Positions 1-10,006 of a stretch of 64,000 bases of DNA are shown here, in pieces. Location of the stretch: the NCBI RefSeq assembly GCF_029846275.1, contig NZ_JARVWS010000001.1, positions 744,001 to 808,000 of the forward strand, read 5' to 3'. The DNA is from Nocardioides sp. CER19. GTDB lineage: Bacteria > Actinomycetota > Actinomycetes > Propionibacteriales > Nocardioidaceae. Positions within the stretch are counted from its first letter, which is position 1, and the number at the start of each line of letters is the position of its first letter. The position numbers and the translations under genes are program-made. The notes beneath the pieces were generated by a model that made no database searches, was not told the origin of the DNA, and was given only the letters and a program-made list of their open reading frames with translations.

Positions 1-383
1 CCTCGCTCTACCTCCCCACGCCCGTGCCGACCAGCTCGAGTGCTGCCGCGGTCGACCAGCCGGGGGCGGCGCAGTCGTCGTCGGCGGCGCCGACGACGAC
101 CGCGCCCGCCAAGAAGATCACCCTCCAGGCCGGGTCGGCCTCGGTCGCGTCGATGCAGCGCATCGACCTCTCCGGCACCTATCCCGGCGGCGAGGGCTCG
201 GTGCTGCAGGTGCAGCGCCTCGGTGACGGGAAGAAGTGGGAGGACTTCCCGGTCACCGCCGCCGTGTCGGGCGAGACGTTCTCGACCTACGTGCAGACGG
301 GCCGGTCGGGCGTCCAGCAGTTCCGGGTCCGCGACTCCGACAGCGGCATGGTCTCCAACGTCGTCTCCGTGACCGTCCGCTGA
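1..383 (+). CDS. C-terminal part of a secreted or membrane-anchored hypothetical protein (5' truncated)
   Basis: The reading frame is open from the left edge of the window (first complete codon at base 3) to a TGA at 381-383, so the start lies upstream and only about 126 residues are visible. The visible part begins with a Ser/Ala/Thr/Pro-rich low-complexity linker containing runs such as SSSAAAVDQPG and APTTTAPAKK. About 80 residues follow that look like a small all-beta Ig-like domain with alternating hydrophobic strands, ending VSNVVSVTVR. A linker followed by a terminal beta-sandwich is typical of extracytoplasmic proteins, but no specific family is recognised. An internal GTG at 24 could be a start, but open frame and similar composition continue upstream of it. 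It converges with the aldo/keto reductase, 7 bp away. Confidence 0.6.
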   Translation, partial: SLYLPTPVPTSSSAAAVDQPGAAQSSSAAPTTTAPAKKITLQAGSASVASMQRIDLSGTYPGGEGSVLQVQRLGDGKKWEDFPVTAAVSGETFSTYVQTGRSGVQQFRVRDSDSGMVSNVVSVTVR

Positions 384-390
384 CCGGCGG

Positions 391-1242
391 TCAGGCGCCC
401 GGGATCCAGTCCATGGTGTCGGGGTGGGCGCCCGTGCGCCCGGCCTCGCCCTTGTCGAGGGCGCTGATCGCGGCGACCTGCTCGGACGTGAGCGCGAAGT
501 CGAAGACCTCGAAGTTCTCCTGCAGCCGCTCGCGGTGGGTCGACTTGGGGAAGACGATGTCGCCTCGGTCCAGGTGCCACCGCAGCACGACCTGGGCCGG
601 CGACTTCCCGAGCTCCGACGCGATCGCGGTGATGACCGGGTCGGTCAGCTCGCCGCCACCCTGGCCGAGCGGCGACCAGCCCTCGACGAGTGCCCCGTGC
701 CGCCGCGTCGCCGCGCGGGTCTCCTCGTTGCCGAAGTAGGGGTGCACCTCCACCTGGTTCACCACGGGTACGACGCCGGTCTCGGCGACGATCCGGTCCA
801 GGTGCGCCGGCTGGAAGTTGGAGACCCCGATCGACGTGGTCAGCCCCTCGTCCTGGAGTTCGACGAGCGCCTGCCAGGTGGACACGAAGTCGCCGTCGTA
901 CCGTGTCGGGAGGGGCCAGTGGATGAGGAAGAGGTCGACGTTGTCGAGGCCGAGCCGGTCGAGTGACTCGCGGAGGGACCGCTTGGCGTCGTCGAGCCGG
1001 TGGAGGCCGTTGTTGAGCTTGGTGGTGACGTAGAAGTCGTCGCGCGCGAGACCGGAGGACTTGAGCGCGGCCCCGACGCCGGCTTCGTTGCCGTACATCT
1101 GGGCGGTGTCGACGTGCCGGTAGCCGATCTCGAGCGCCTCGCCGACGACACGCTCGGCGTCCTGGGCGGGCACCTGCCACACGCCGAGGCCGAACTGCGG
1201 GATGGTCGTGGAGTCGCTGAGGGTCAAGGAGGGAACGGTCAT
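391..1242 (-). CDS. Aldo/keto reductase
   Basis: This is a 283-residue NADPH-dependent aldo/keto reductase of the AKR5-like (2,5-diketo-gluconate reductase) type, a cytosolic single-domain TIM barrel. Family signatures are clear: the N-terminal LGVWQVP strand, the catalytic Asp/Tyr region GYRHVDTAQMYGNE, the catalytic Lys in YVTTKLNN, the His in FLIHWPLP, the GVSNF signature and the C-terminal cofactor motif IVFPKSTHRERL. Length is normal for the family. The ATG at 1242 was chosen because the conserved N terminus (MTVPSLTLSD) begins there; the in-frame extension upstream is Arg/Pro-rich and unlike the family. The physiological substrate cannot be told from sequence. A second paralogue lies at 28923-29759. 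Confidence 0.93.
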   Translation of the reverse strand: MTVPSLTLSDSTTIPQFGLGVWQVPAQDAERVVGEALEIGYRHVDTAQMYGNEAGVGAALKSSGLARDDFYVTTKLNNGLHRLDDAKRSLRESLDRLGLDNVDLFLIHWPLPTRYDGDFVSTWQALVELQDEGLTTSIGVSNFQPAHLDRIVAETGVVPVVNQVEVHPYFGNEETRAATRRHGALVEGWSPLGQGGGELTDPVITAIASELGKSPAQVVLRWHLDRGDIVFPKSTHRERLQENFEVFDFALTSEQVAAISALDKGEAGRTGAHPDTMDWIPGA

Positions 1243-1305
1243 GCTTGTCGATAACCGACACGGGACGGGTCTATTCCGTCCGCGGGTGGCGGGTGGACGC
1301 GCATC

Positions 1306-1791
1306 GTGACCCCGGGCGAACCGACCGCGCCGCTCGAGCGGCCGCACTACACCGACTACGACACCCGCCTGGCGGCGTACGTCGTGGTCGTGCGCGACGA
1401 CCGGGTGCTGCTCGCCCTGTGGAACGACGAGGAGCGCCGACGTTGGACGCTGCCCGGCGGCGGGGTCGAGCTGCAGGAGACCACCGCTGAGGGCGCGGTC
1501 CGTGAGGCCCGCGAGGAGACGGGGTACGACGTCGAGCTGACCGGCCTGCTCGGGATCGAGACCGACGTCTTCTCGGCCGAGCAGCGGACCCGCGGCGCTG
1601 CGCGTGACAGCGGTCGACCGCTCAAGGCCGTCCGGGTCTTCTACTCGGCTCGTATCGTGGGAGGTCGGCTCACCGACGAGACCGGCGGCAGCACCGACGA
1701 GGCCCGCTGGTTCCCGCTGTCGGAGGTCCCCGACCTCCCGCGGGTCTCGATGGTGGACACCGGCCTCGCTTTCCTCTCCGAACGGGAATGA
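1306..1791 (+). CDS. Nudix hydrolase
   Basis: This 161-residue protein carries a complete Nudix box at residues 52-74: Gly52, Glu58, then REAREETGY (66-74). It matches the GX5EX7REUXEEXGU consensus that binds Mg2+ and hydrolyses a nucleoside diphosphate linked to another group. The rest is a standard compact Nudix fold with an N-terminal beta strand (AAYVVVVRDDRVLLAL). The substrate is unknown; typical candidates are oxidised nucleotides, ADP-ribose or NADH. The start is GTG at 1306, 63 bp from the divergent aldo/keto reductase start. The next gene downstream is dnaK, under its own heat-shock control. Confidence 0.92.
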   Translation: MTPGEPTAPLERPHYTDYDTRLAAYVVVVRDDRVLLALWNDEERRRWTLPGGGVELQETTAEGAVREAREETGYDVELTGLLGIETDVFSAEQRTRGAARDSGRPLKAVRVFYSARIVGGRLTDETGGSTDEARWFPLSEVPDLPRVSMVDTGLAFLSERE

Positions 1792-1826
1792 TCGTCCACT
1801 GACCTTCGTTGAGCCGTATGAATGAA

Positions 1827-1847
1827 GTTGAGTTGAAGCGACTCAAG
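1827..1847 (+). promoter_or_regulatory. HAIR operator for HspR upstream of dnaK
   Basis: TTGAGT (1828-1833) and ACTCAA (1841-1846) are perfect inverted arms separated by 7 bp (TGAAGCG). This fits the actinobacterial HspR-associated inverted repeat, CTTGAGT-N7-ACTCAAG; the outer left base is G instead of C. It lies about 90 bp upstream of the dnaK start, and hspR is the fourth gene of the same operon, as expected for an autoregulated circuit in which DnaK acts as co-repressor. A matching site lies before clpB. Confidence 0.9.
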
Positions 1848-1935
1848 TATTTTGTCAGACTCGTGACGGCCGCCAAGATGGCGTCGCAGAACCTTTCTTG
1901 GCAAGCAGTCCCTGCAGCAACGGAGGAGCAACACC

Positions 1936-3782
<1,847 letters not shown>

Positions 3783-3786
<4 letters not shown>

Positions 3787-4376
3787 CCGAGGAGCGCGAG
3801 CCCCAGGTCCAGTCCGCCGACGAAGGCGCACAGCCGTCGACCGAGCCCGACACGGGCTCGGTCGACGGGGCCGAGGTCGAGGAGTCGCTCGGCGAGGCCG
3901 CCGAGGCAGCCGGCAACGTCCCGTCGGACGACATCGAGGAGTCGCCCGAGGGCGAGCTCCAGACGAAGATCGACGAGCTGACCGGCGACCTCCAGCGGCT
4001 CCAGGCGGAGTTCGTCAACTACAAGCGGCGGGTCGACCGGGACCGCGAGCTGATCAAGGAGAACGCGACGTACGCCGCGCTCGCCCCGATCGTCGAGGTC
4101 CTCGACAACATCGACCGCGCCCGTGAGCACGGGCCGCTCGACGGCGGCTTCAAGGCGGTCGCCGACCAGCTCGAGCGGGTCGTCGCCGGTCGCGGTCTCA
4201 CCAAGTACGGCGAGCCCGGCCAGGTGTTCGACCCGACGCTGCACGAGGCGCTCTCGCACCTCGGCACCGACCCCGAGGTCACGGAGACGACGGTCAAGGT
4301 GATCGCCAAGGCCGGCTACCGGATCGGCGAGCGCGTCGTCCGCGCCGCACAGGTGCTGGTCGTCGACCCCGAGTGA
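3783..4376 (+). CDS. grpE: Nucleotide exchange factor GrpE
   Basis: This 197-residue GrpE releases ADP from DnaK. The first 55 residues are acidic and disordered, followed by a coiled-coil helix ([23 protein letters not shown], about 59-82). The C-terminal beta domain carries the family signature around [14 protein letters not shown] and [12 protein letters not shown]. The start GTG overlaps the dnaK stop by 4 bp (GTGA), implying translational coupling. Downstream the operon is interrupted by a large palindrome before dnaJ. Confidence 0.97.
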
Positions 4377-4378
4377 CG

Positions 4379-4472
4379 TCGAGATTGGCGTTCTTGCCCC
4401 TCGAGATCGGCGTTCTCGCCGACCTGTGGGGGCGAGAACGCCGATCTCGAGGGGCACGAACGCCAATCTCGA
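4379..4472. repeat. 94-bp near-perfect palindrome between grpE and dnaJ
   Basis: Two 42-bp arms, 4379-4420 and 4431-4472, are reverse complements at 41 of 42 positions around a 10-nt centre (GACCTGTGGG). Each arm holds two tandem copies of a unit of about 21 bp starting TCGAGATyGGCGTTC, so the element is four related units, two in each orientation. In the dnaK operon transcript it would form an extremely stable hairpin. There is no T-tract after it, so it is not a typical intrinsic terminator. It may be a processing or stability element, a REP/MITE-like dispersed repeat, or both. The dnaJ ribosome binding site lies just beyond it. Confidence 0.93.
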
Positions 4473-4490
4473 TGAAGGAAAGGAGGAGGG

Positions 4491-5684
4491 ATGGCTGACG
4501 AGGCCAACGGCTTCAGGGCCGACTGGGCGAACAAGGACTTCTACGCCGAGCTCGGCGTGAAGAAGGACGCGACCGCCGACGAGATCAAGAAGTCCTACCG
4601 CAAGCTCGCCCGGGCGAACCACCCCGACTCCAACCCCGGTGACGCCGCCAAGCACGAGAAGTTCAAGAAGGTCGCCGAGGCCTACGACGTCGTCGGCGAC
4701 GCCGAGAAGCGCAAGAAGTACGACGAGATGCGCTCGCTCTACGCCGGCGGCAACCCCTTCGGCTTCGGCGGCGGTACGACGACCGGCGGGGGCCGGACCT
4801 ACAACTTCGAGGACCTGTTCGGCAACACCGGCACCGGCGGCACCGCCGGCGGGAGCGGCGGGTTCGGCGACATGTTCGGCGACCTCTTCGGGCGCACCCA
4901 GCGGCGGCAGTCGCGACCGCGGGCGGCCAAGGGCGCCGACATCGAGACGACGGCGACCATCGGGTTCGTCGAGTCGCTCGAGGGCGTGACGATCCAGCTG
5001 CGGCTGACCTCCGACGCGCCGTGCCCCGACTGCAACGGCACCGGCGGCAAGCCGGGCACCCGTCCGCACGTCTGCCCCGACTGCGAGGGCGCCGGGTTCA
5101 TCGTCAACGACCTGGGCGGCTTCTCCGTCAACGAGACCTGCCCGCGGTGCGGTGGTCGGCAGCTGATCTACGACGAGCCCTGCCCGACCTGCAAGGGATC
5201 CGGGCGCGGCCTCTCCGGCCGCACCATCTCGGCCCGTATCCCGGCCGGGGTCAAGGACGGACAGCGGATCCGGCTGCGGGGCAAGGGCGCCGCCGGCGAG
5301 GCGGGCGGCCCCAACGGCGACCTCTACGTCACCGTCAAGGTGACCGGGCACCGCGTGTTCGGCCGCAAGGGCGACAACCTGACCGTCGAGGTCCCCATCG
5401 GCTTCGACGAGGCCGCGCTCGGCGCCGACATCAAGGTGCCGACGCTCGGCGGCGGCCCGGTGACCCTGAAGATCCCGGCGGGCACGCCGACGGGCCGCAC
5501 GTTCCGCATCCGCGGCAAGGGCGCGCAGAAGAGCGACGGCACCAAGGGCGACCTGCTCGCCACCGTCGAGGTGCAGGTGCCGGCGGTGCTCGACCCCGAG
5601 GCCCGCGCGGCCGTCGAGGCCTACCGGGCCGCGTCGGCGGGGAAGCCGCTACGCGCCAACCTCTTCGAGCAGGCCGGAGCCTGA
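4491..5684 (+). CDS. dnaJ: Chaperone protein DnaJ (Hsp40), type I
   Basis: A 397-residue co-chaperone that stimulates the DnaK ATPase. It has a J domain at about residues 15-85 with the HPD tripeptide in ANHPDSNPG, and a Gly/Phe-rich linker at about 88-135. Four zinc-finger repeats follow (CPDCNGTG, CPDCEGAG, CPRCGGRQ, CPTCKGSG), then the substrate-binding C-terminal domains. The third repeat ends GGRQ instead of GxG, a minor deviation. A strong AGGAGG ribosome binding site lies at 4481-4486. It is the DnaJ1-type paralogue that travels with grpE and hspR in actinobacteria. Confidence 0.98.
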   Translation: MADEANGFRADWANKDFYAELGVKKDATADEIKKSYRKLARANHPDSNPGDAAKHEKFKKVAEAYDVVGDAEKRKKYDEMRSLYAGGNPFGFGGGTTTGGGRTYNFEDLFGNTGTGGTAGGSGGFGDMFGDLFGRTQRRQSRPRAAKGADIETTATIGFVESLEGVTIQLRLTSDAPCPDCNGTGGKPGTRPHVCPDCEGAGFIVNDLGGFSVNETCPRCGGRQLIYDEPCPTCKGSGRGLSGRTISARIPAGVKDGQRIRLRGKGAAGEAGGPNGDLYVTVKVTGHRVFGRKGDNLTVEVPIGFDEAALGADIKVPTLGGGPVTLKIPAGTPTGRTFRIRGKGAQKSDGTKGDLLATVEVQVPAVLDPEARAAVEAYRAASAGKPLRANLFEQAGA

Positions 5685-5687
5685 CCC

Positions 5688-6119
5688 ATGACCCCGGACC
5701 CGAAGGCAGCCGTCTACGTCATCTCCGTGGCGGCCGAGCTGACCGGGCTCCATCCGCAGACGCTGCGCACCTACGAGCGGATGGGCCTGATCACGCCCGG
5801 CCGCACCGGCGGTGGCGGCCGGCGCTACTCGCACCGCGACATCGAGGTGCTCCGCCAGATCGCCCAGCTGACCGCCGCCGGCATCGGCATCGAGGGCGTG
5901 CGTCGCATCATGCAGCTCGAGAACCGGGTCGAGGCGCTGTCGGCCCGCAACGAGGAGCTCGTCGCCGAGCTCGAGGCGACCCGGGAGGCGCTGCGCCAGG
6001 CACGCTCCGGGCGTCGTACGCCGGCCGAGAGCCCCCTCGCCAAACCCACCAACAAGCTCCCCGTGCTGCGCCGGCCGGACCCCGACATGTCGGTGGTCGT
6101 CTGGCGCCGCGGCCGGTAG
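5688..6119 (+). CDS. hspR: Heat-shock repressor HspR (MerR family)
   Basis: This 143-residue MerR-type repressor has an N-terminal winged helix-turn-helix (VISVAAELTGLHPQTLRTY, then ERMGLITPGRTGGGGRRYSH) and a coiled-coil helix (about 80-105). Its basic C-terminal tail resembles other HspR proteins. In Streptomyces and Mycobacterium, HspR binds HAIR operators with DnaK as co-repressor and controls dnaK and clpB. Two HAIR sites in this window, before dnaK and before clpB, are the obvious targets. It starts 3 bp after dnaJ, so it is the last gene of the autoregulated operon. Confidence 0.97.
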   Translation: MTPDPKAAVYVISVAAELTGLHPQTLRTYERMGLITPGRTGGGGRRYSHRDIEVLRQIAQLTAAGIGIEGVRRIMQLENRVEALSARNEELVAELEATREALRQARSGRRTPAESPLAKPTNKLPVLRRPDPDMSVVVWRRGR

Positions 6120-6134
6120 GTCGCCACCCCCGAA

Positions 6135-6168
6135 CCCGCCCGTGGTCACGACCGCGGGCGGGCCTTTC
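6135..6168 (+). terminator. Probable terminator of the dnaK operon
   Basis: Arms CCCGCCCG (6135-6142) and CGGGCGGG (6155-6162) form an 8-bp GC stem with a 12-nt loop, followed by the short pyrimidine run CCTTTCGT. It sits 16 bp after the hspR stop and before the pilus operon. The weak T-run lowers confidence. Confidence 0.6.
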
Positions 6169-6174
6169 GTCCCG

Positions 6175-6200
6175 GGTTTGAGGTCGCCGGTCGCGGGGAG
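6175..6200 (+). promoter_or_regulatory. Weak SigF/SigB-type promoter candidate for the tad operon
   Basis: GGTTT (6175-6179), 16 bp, then GGGAG (6196-6200), or GGGGA with 15 bp. It resembles GGTTT-N15-17-GGGTA but the -10 part is poor, and it lies only 10 bp before the first pilus gene. It is listed because better copies precede three transcription units of the neighbouring locus. Confidence 0.35.
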
Positions 6201-6210
6201 ACTGAAGCCC

Positions 6211-6891
6211 ATGGCAAGCACAGCGACACGCCCGGTCGTCGACCGTGGCCGGATGCCCGTGGCCCGGCGGGACAGGAGGCCGGCGCTGGCGGCCCTGGCG
6301 CTCCTGCTCGTCCTCGTCGGAGCCCTCGGCAGCGCGTTGCTCGTCTTCCGCAGCGGCGATCGCGAGTCGGTGCTCGTCGCCAGCCGTGACATCCCGTTCG
6401 GGTCGGTCATCACCCGCGCCGACTTCCGCACGGCCCGGGCCGCGACGGACGAGGGCCACCTCTTCCAGGCCTCGCGGATCGGCGAGATCGAGGGGCTGCG
6501 AGCCACCAGCACGATCCCGGCGGGCACCCTCGTGAGCCCGCAGATGTTCACCGTCGACACGCTCGTCCCCGACGGCGGCGAGGCGGTCGGCGTCGTCGTC
6601 GACCCCAACCGCCGGCCCAGCGACGTACCCGAGGCGGGCGAGGTCGTGCGGCTCTACTACGTCGCCTCCGGCGGTGCCGCCAACACGGACGTCCCCGACA
6701 ACCCGGTGGTCGTCGACGCCGCCCGGGTCATCGGCACGGGCGCCGGCTCCGACTCCGGCACCGAGAGCGTCACCGTCCTCGTGGAGAGCGACGCGGCGGC
6801 CGACGTCGCCAACTACGCCAGCACCGGCAACCTGGCGATGACCGTGCTCCCCGACGACACCAAGCCGGCCATCGACTGGACCAACCGGTAA
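6211..6891 (+). CDS. SAF-domain protein, CpaB/RcpC-like pilus assembly protein
   Basis: A 226-residue protein with a basic N terminus and one membrane segment at about residues 28-48 (ALAALALLLVLVGALGSALL). It continues with a SAF domain at about 53-115 (VLVASRDIPFGSVITRADF, then PAGTLVSPQMF). CpaB/RcpC proteins of Tad pili have this layout and act on the outer face of the membrane. The ATG at 6211 was chosen because it directly precedes the basic and membrane segments; the longer frame upstream runs back into the hspR terminator. First gene of the tad operon, with 3 bp to the next gene. Assignment rests on the SAF domain plus context. Confidence 0.82.
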   Translation: MASTATRPVVDRGRMPVARRDRRPALAALALLLVLVGALGSALLVFRSGDRESVLVASRDIPFGSVITRADFRTARAATDEGHLFQASRIGEIEGLRATSTIPAGTLVSPQMFTVDTLVPDGGEAVGVVVDPNRRPSDVPEAGEVVRLYYVASGGAANTDVPDNPVVVDAARVIGTGAGSDSGTESVTVLVESDAAADVANYASTGNLAMTVLPDDTKPAIDWTNR

Positions 6892-6894
6892 GCC

Positions 6895-7791
6895 ATGGCT
6901 CTCCTCTCGGTGATGTCGGCGAAGGGGGCGCCGGGCGCCACCACCACGGCACTGCTGCTCGCGAACCTCTGGCCGACCTCCAGCCTCGTCGTCGATGCGG
7001 ACCCGCTCGGCGGTGACATCGCGCTGCGCCTGGCCGGCGAGCACGGTCCGCTCAACCCCAACCAGGGGCTGATGTCGCTGCTGCCCGCAGCGCGCCGCGG
7101 CCTGGTGCCCGAGATGGTGCCCGGCCACGCGCAGACCGCCCTCGGCGGCCAGCAGGTCATGCCCGGACTCCCCGGGCCCGAGCAGGCGGTGGCCGTCGCG
7201 CCCCTGTGGCCGGAGCTCGCGAACGCGTTCGGCAAGGTGCCCGGCACCGACGTGTTCGCCGACGTCGGCCAGGTCCACGCCCGGTCGTCGCACCTGGTGA
7301 TGCTCGAGCGCGCCGACGCGGTCATCTGCGTCTTCCGCCCGACGGCCTGGAGCGTCGTGCACACCCGGCGCCGGCTGGAGGCGCTGCAGGACATCCTCCG
7401 CGAGCGGACCAGCCTGGTCGGCATGGTCTGCGTCGCCGCCCACGACCAGGCCGCCGAGGCGAAGGCGGCGATCGAGGGAGTGACCTCCGGCCTGCGCTGG
7501 ACCACCGACCTCGGCGTCATCGCGCACGACCGCAAGGCGGTCGTCATGTATGAGGGCGGGGTCGTCTACCGCCCGGAGCGCAGCCTGCTCGCGCGCAGCG
7601 GCAGCGGCGTGGTGCAGCGGCTCCACGACGGCCTCGCCGCCGCCGGCGTGCTGAGCGGGGTGCCGACGCCCGTCGACGAGGCGTCGGCCGGAGACGAGGC
7701 GGCCGTCGACGAGTCGCCGTTCGACGGCGAGCCCGGGAAGCGGGCCGACCGCACCCGCGGCCGCCGCGTCCTGAGGAGGGCCTCCCGATGA
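6895..7791 (+). CDS. TadZ/CpaE-like MinD-family ATPase
   Basis: A 298-residue P-loop ATPase of the ParA/MinD class. The N-terminal strand leads into a deviant Walker A loop, SAKGAPGATTTALLLA (about residues 8-23), followed by SSLVVDADPLGGD, the Walker A' Asp region. No response-regulator receiver domain precedes it, unlike proteobacterial CpaE. In Tad systems TadZ/CpaE places the pilus machine at the pole. The last 50 residues are charged and low-complexity. The stop overlaps the tadA start by 4 bp. Confidence 0.82.
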   Translation: MALLSVMSAKGAPGATTTALLLANLWPTSSLVVDADPLGGDIALRLAGEHGPLNPNQGLMSLLPAARRGLVPEMVPGHAQTALGGQQVMPGLPGPEQAVAVAPLWPELANAFGKVPGTDVFADVGQVHARSSHLVMLERADAVICVFRPTAWSVVHTRRRLEALQDILRERTSLVGMVCVAAHDQAAEAKAAIEGVTSGLRWTTDLGVIAHDRKAVVMYEGGVVYRPERSLLARSGSGVVQRLHDGLAAAGVLSGVPTPVDEASAGDEAAVDESPFDGEPGKRADRTRGRRVLRRASR

Positions 7792-9131
7792 CCACCCTCC
7801 AGACCGGCCGCGACCAGGGCGTCGGCGCCGACCCCCAGCTCGTCCGCCTGCTGCGGGCGCAGGTCGCCGACCGGCTCAACCAGCAGCGCCGCAGCGACGA
7901 GGTCGCCGGACGTACGCCGATGTCGCCGGAGGACGAGCGCCAGTTCGCCCGCTCCCTCATCGTCCAGGTGCTCGAGGACCACGCCCGCGCCGAGATCAGC
8001 CTCGGCCGGACGCCGCCGACCGCCGACGAGGAGGAGGTCGTCGCCCAGGCGATCCACGCGGCGCTCTTCGGGGTTGGGCGGCTCCAGCCGCTGCTGCAGA
8101 ACCCCGACGTCGAGAACATCGACATCAACGGGTGCGACCGCGTGTTCGTCGGCTACTCCGACGGCCGCGAGGAGCTGGCGGCGCCGGTGGCCGACAGCGA
8201 CGAGGAGCTCGTCGAGCTGATCCAGGTCCTCGCGGCCAGCGTCGGCCTCGCCTCGCGGCCCTTCGACACGGCCAACCCGCAGCTCGACCTGCGCCTGCCC
8301 GACGGCTCGCGGCTCTCGGCGGTCATGGCGGTCTGTGCGCGACCCAGCGTGTCCATCCGCCGGGCCCGACTCGGCAAGGTGGGCATCGACGACCTGGTCG
8401 CCAACGGGACGATGACGACCGAGGTGGCCTCGTTCCTCCGGGCGGCGGTCAGGGCGCGCAAGAACGTCATGATCGCGGGCTCCACCAACTCCGGGAAGAC
8501 CACCCTGCTGCGGGCGCTCGCCAACGAGATCCCGCCGCACGAGCGCATCATCACCGTGGAGCGCGCCCTCGAGCTCGGCCTCGACCAGTTCGAGGACCTG
8601 CACCCCAACGCGGTCGCCTTCGAGGAGCGGCTCCCCAACTCCGAGGGGCTCGGCGGCGTCAGCATGGCCGAGCTGGTCCGCCGCAGCCTGCGCCAGAACC
8701 CCAGCCGGGTCATCGTCGGCGAGGTGCTCGGCGACGAGATCGTCACCATGCTCAACGCGATGAGCCAGGGCAACGACGGCTCGCTCTCGACCATCCACGC
8801 GAACAGCTCGATGGAGGTGTTCAACCGCATCTCGACGTACGCCCTCCAGGCGCAGGAGCACCTGCCCGTCGACGCGACGCACATGCTGATCGCCGGCTCG
8901 ATCAACTTCGTCGTGTTCATGCGCAAGCGCAACGACTACGCCAGCGGTGGCGCGCTGTCGCGCTCCATCGAGAGCATCCGCGAGGTGACCGGCGTCGACG
9001 GGCGGGTCCTGTCGAGCGAGGTCTTCGCGGTCGACCCGAGCGGTACGGCGGTCGCACACGCCCCGATCAGCTGCATCGACGACCTGCTCGCCCACGGCTA
9101 CCAGCCGGCGACCCTGTCGAGGTGGCAGTGA
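7788..9131 (+). CDS. tadA: Tad pilus assembly ATPase TadA/CpaF
   Basis: A 447-residue secretion ATPase of the type II/IV VirB11-like family that powers Flp pilus extension. An N-terminal helical domain (NPDVENIDINGCDRVFV is characteristic of CpaF) precedes the ATPase core. Walker A is MIAGSTNSGKTTLLRAL (about 226-242), the Asp box region is ERIITVERALEL, and Walker B is RVIVGEVLGDE. The His box is DGSLSTIHANSS. All catalytic motifs are intact. ATG overlaps the tadZ stop (ATGA), and its own stop overlaps the tadB start (GTGA). Confidence 0.95.
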   Translation: MTTLQTGRDQGVGADPQLVRLLRAQVADRLNQQRRSDEVAGRTPMSPEDERQFARSLIVQVLEDHARAEISLGRTPPTADEEEVVAQAIHAALFGVGRLQPLLQNPDVENIDINGCDRVFVGYSDGREELAAPVADSDEELVELIQVLAASVGLASRPFDTANPQLDLRLPDGSRLSAVMAVCARPSVSIRRARLGKVGIDDLVANGTMTTEVASFLRAAVRARKNVMIAGSTNSGKTTLLRALANEIPPHERIITVERALELGLDQFEDLHPNAVAFEERLPNSEGLGGVSMAELVRRSLRQNPSRVIVGEVLGDEIVTMLNAMSQGNDGSLSTIHANSSMEVFNRISTYALQAQEHLPVDATHMLIAGSINFVVFMRKRNDYASGGALSRSIESIREVTGVDGRVLSSEVFAVDPSGTAVAHAPISCIDDLLAHGYQPATLSRWQ

Positions 9132-10006
9132 GCGACGACCTGCTCCTCGCCATCGCCTGCGGCCTGGTCGTGGGCGCGGGACTGTTCGTGGCGGTGCTGG
9201 CGATCGTCGGGCTGCCCGAGCGGAACCCCGGCAAGCCCCGGCGCCAGCGCGCCTCGTTGCAGGAGCGCACGCGGCGGCTGGTCGTCGGCGTCGTCGCGGG
9301 CGTCCTCACCCTGCTGCTGAGCCGATGGATCGTCGCGGCGGTCGGCATCGGGCTGCTGGTCGCCTTCTGGGACCGGATCGCCGGCAGCTCCGGCGTCGAG
9401 AAGCGCGCCATCGCGCGGCTCGAGGCGCTCGCGGGCTGGACCGAGTCGCTGCGCGACACCATCGCCGGCGCCATCGGACTCGAGCAGGCGATCCCGGCGA
9501 CCGCGGTCAACGCCGGCGCACCCATCCGTCCCTCGCTCAACCTCCTCGTCGACCGGCTCCGCATCCGCGAGCCGTTGCCCGACGCGCTGCGCGCCTTCGC
9601 CGAGGACCTCGACGACCCGAGCGCCGACATCATCTGCGCCGCCCTCCTGCTCAACGCGCGGCTGCGCGGCCCCGGCCTGCGCGACGTCCTGACCGCGCTC
9701 GCCCAGTCGACCCGTGAGGAGCTCGACATGCGGCGCCGCATCGAGGCGAGCCGCAAGGCCATCCGCCGCAGCGTCCGGATCGTCCTCTTCATCGTCCTCG
9801 GGATGATGGGCGGTCTCACGCTCCTCAACCGGCAGTACGTCGAGCCGTTCGACAGCCTCGTCGGCCAGCTCGTCCTCGTGGTGGTCGTGGCGCTTTTCGC
9901 CGCCGGCCTGCTCTGGCTGCGCAGCCTCTCGGCGCCCTCGAAGGTGGACCGTTTCCTCGTGTTCGGCCAAGAGGCCGACGCGCTCCCCGTCGAGGTCGCG
10001 TCATGA
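9128..10006 (+). CDS. tadB: Tad pilus inner-membrane platform protein TadB
   Basis: A 292-residue integral membrane protein of the type II secretion F (GspF) superfamily. Membrane segments are an N-terminal helix (LLLAIACGLVVGAGLFVAVLA), a second near residues 60-80, and two C-terminal helices (IVLFIVLGMMGGLTLL and LVLVVVVALFAAGLLWL). The cytoplasmic domain between them interacts with TadA in this family. Start is GTG at 9128, overlapping the tadA stop; a longer in-frame opening upstream only mirrors tadA in another frame. The stop overlaps the tadC start. Confidence 0.88.
   Translation: MSDDLLLAIACGLVVGAGLFVAVLAIVGLPERNPGKPRRQRASLQERTRRLVVGVVAGVLTLLLSRWIVAAVGIGLLVAFWDRIAGSSGVEKRAIARLEALAGWTESLRDTIAGAIGLEQAIPATAVNAGAPIRPSLNLLVDRLRIREPLPDALRAFAEDLDDPSADIICAALLLNARLRGPGLRDVLTALAQSTREELDMRRRIEASRKAIRRSVRIVLFIVLGMMGGLTLLNRQYVEPFDSLVGQLVLVVVVALFAAGLLWLRSLSAPSKVDRFLVFGQEADALPVEVAS

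Noticed and set aside
8132..9127. In-frame extension of tadB to 8132
   Set aside because: It runs inside tadA in another frame; the family-typical membrane start is at 9128.
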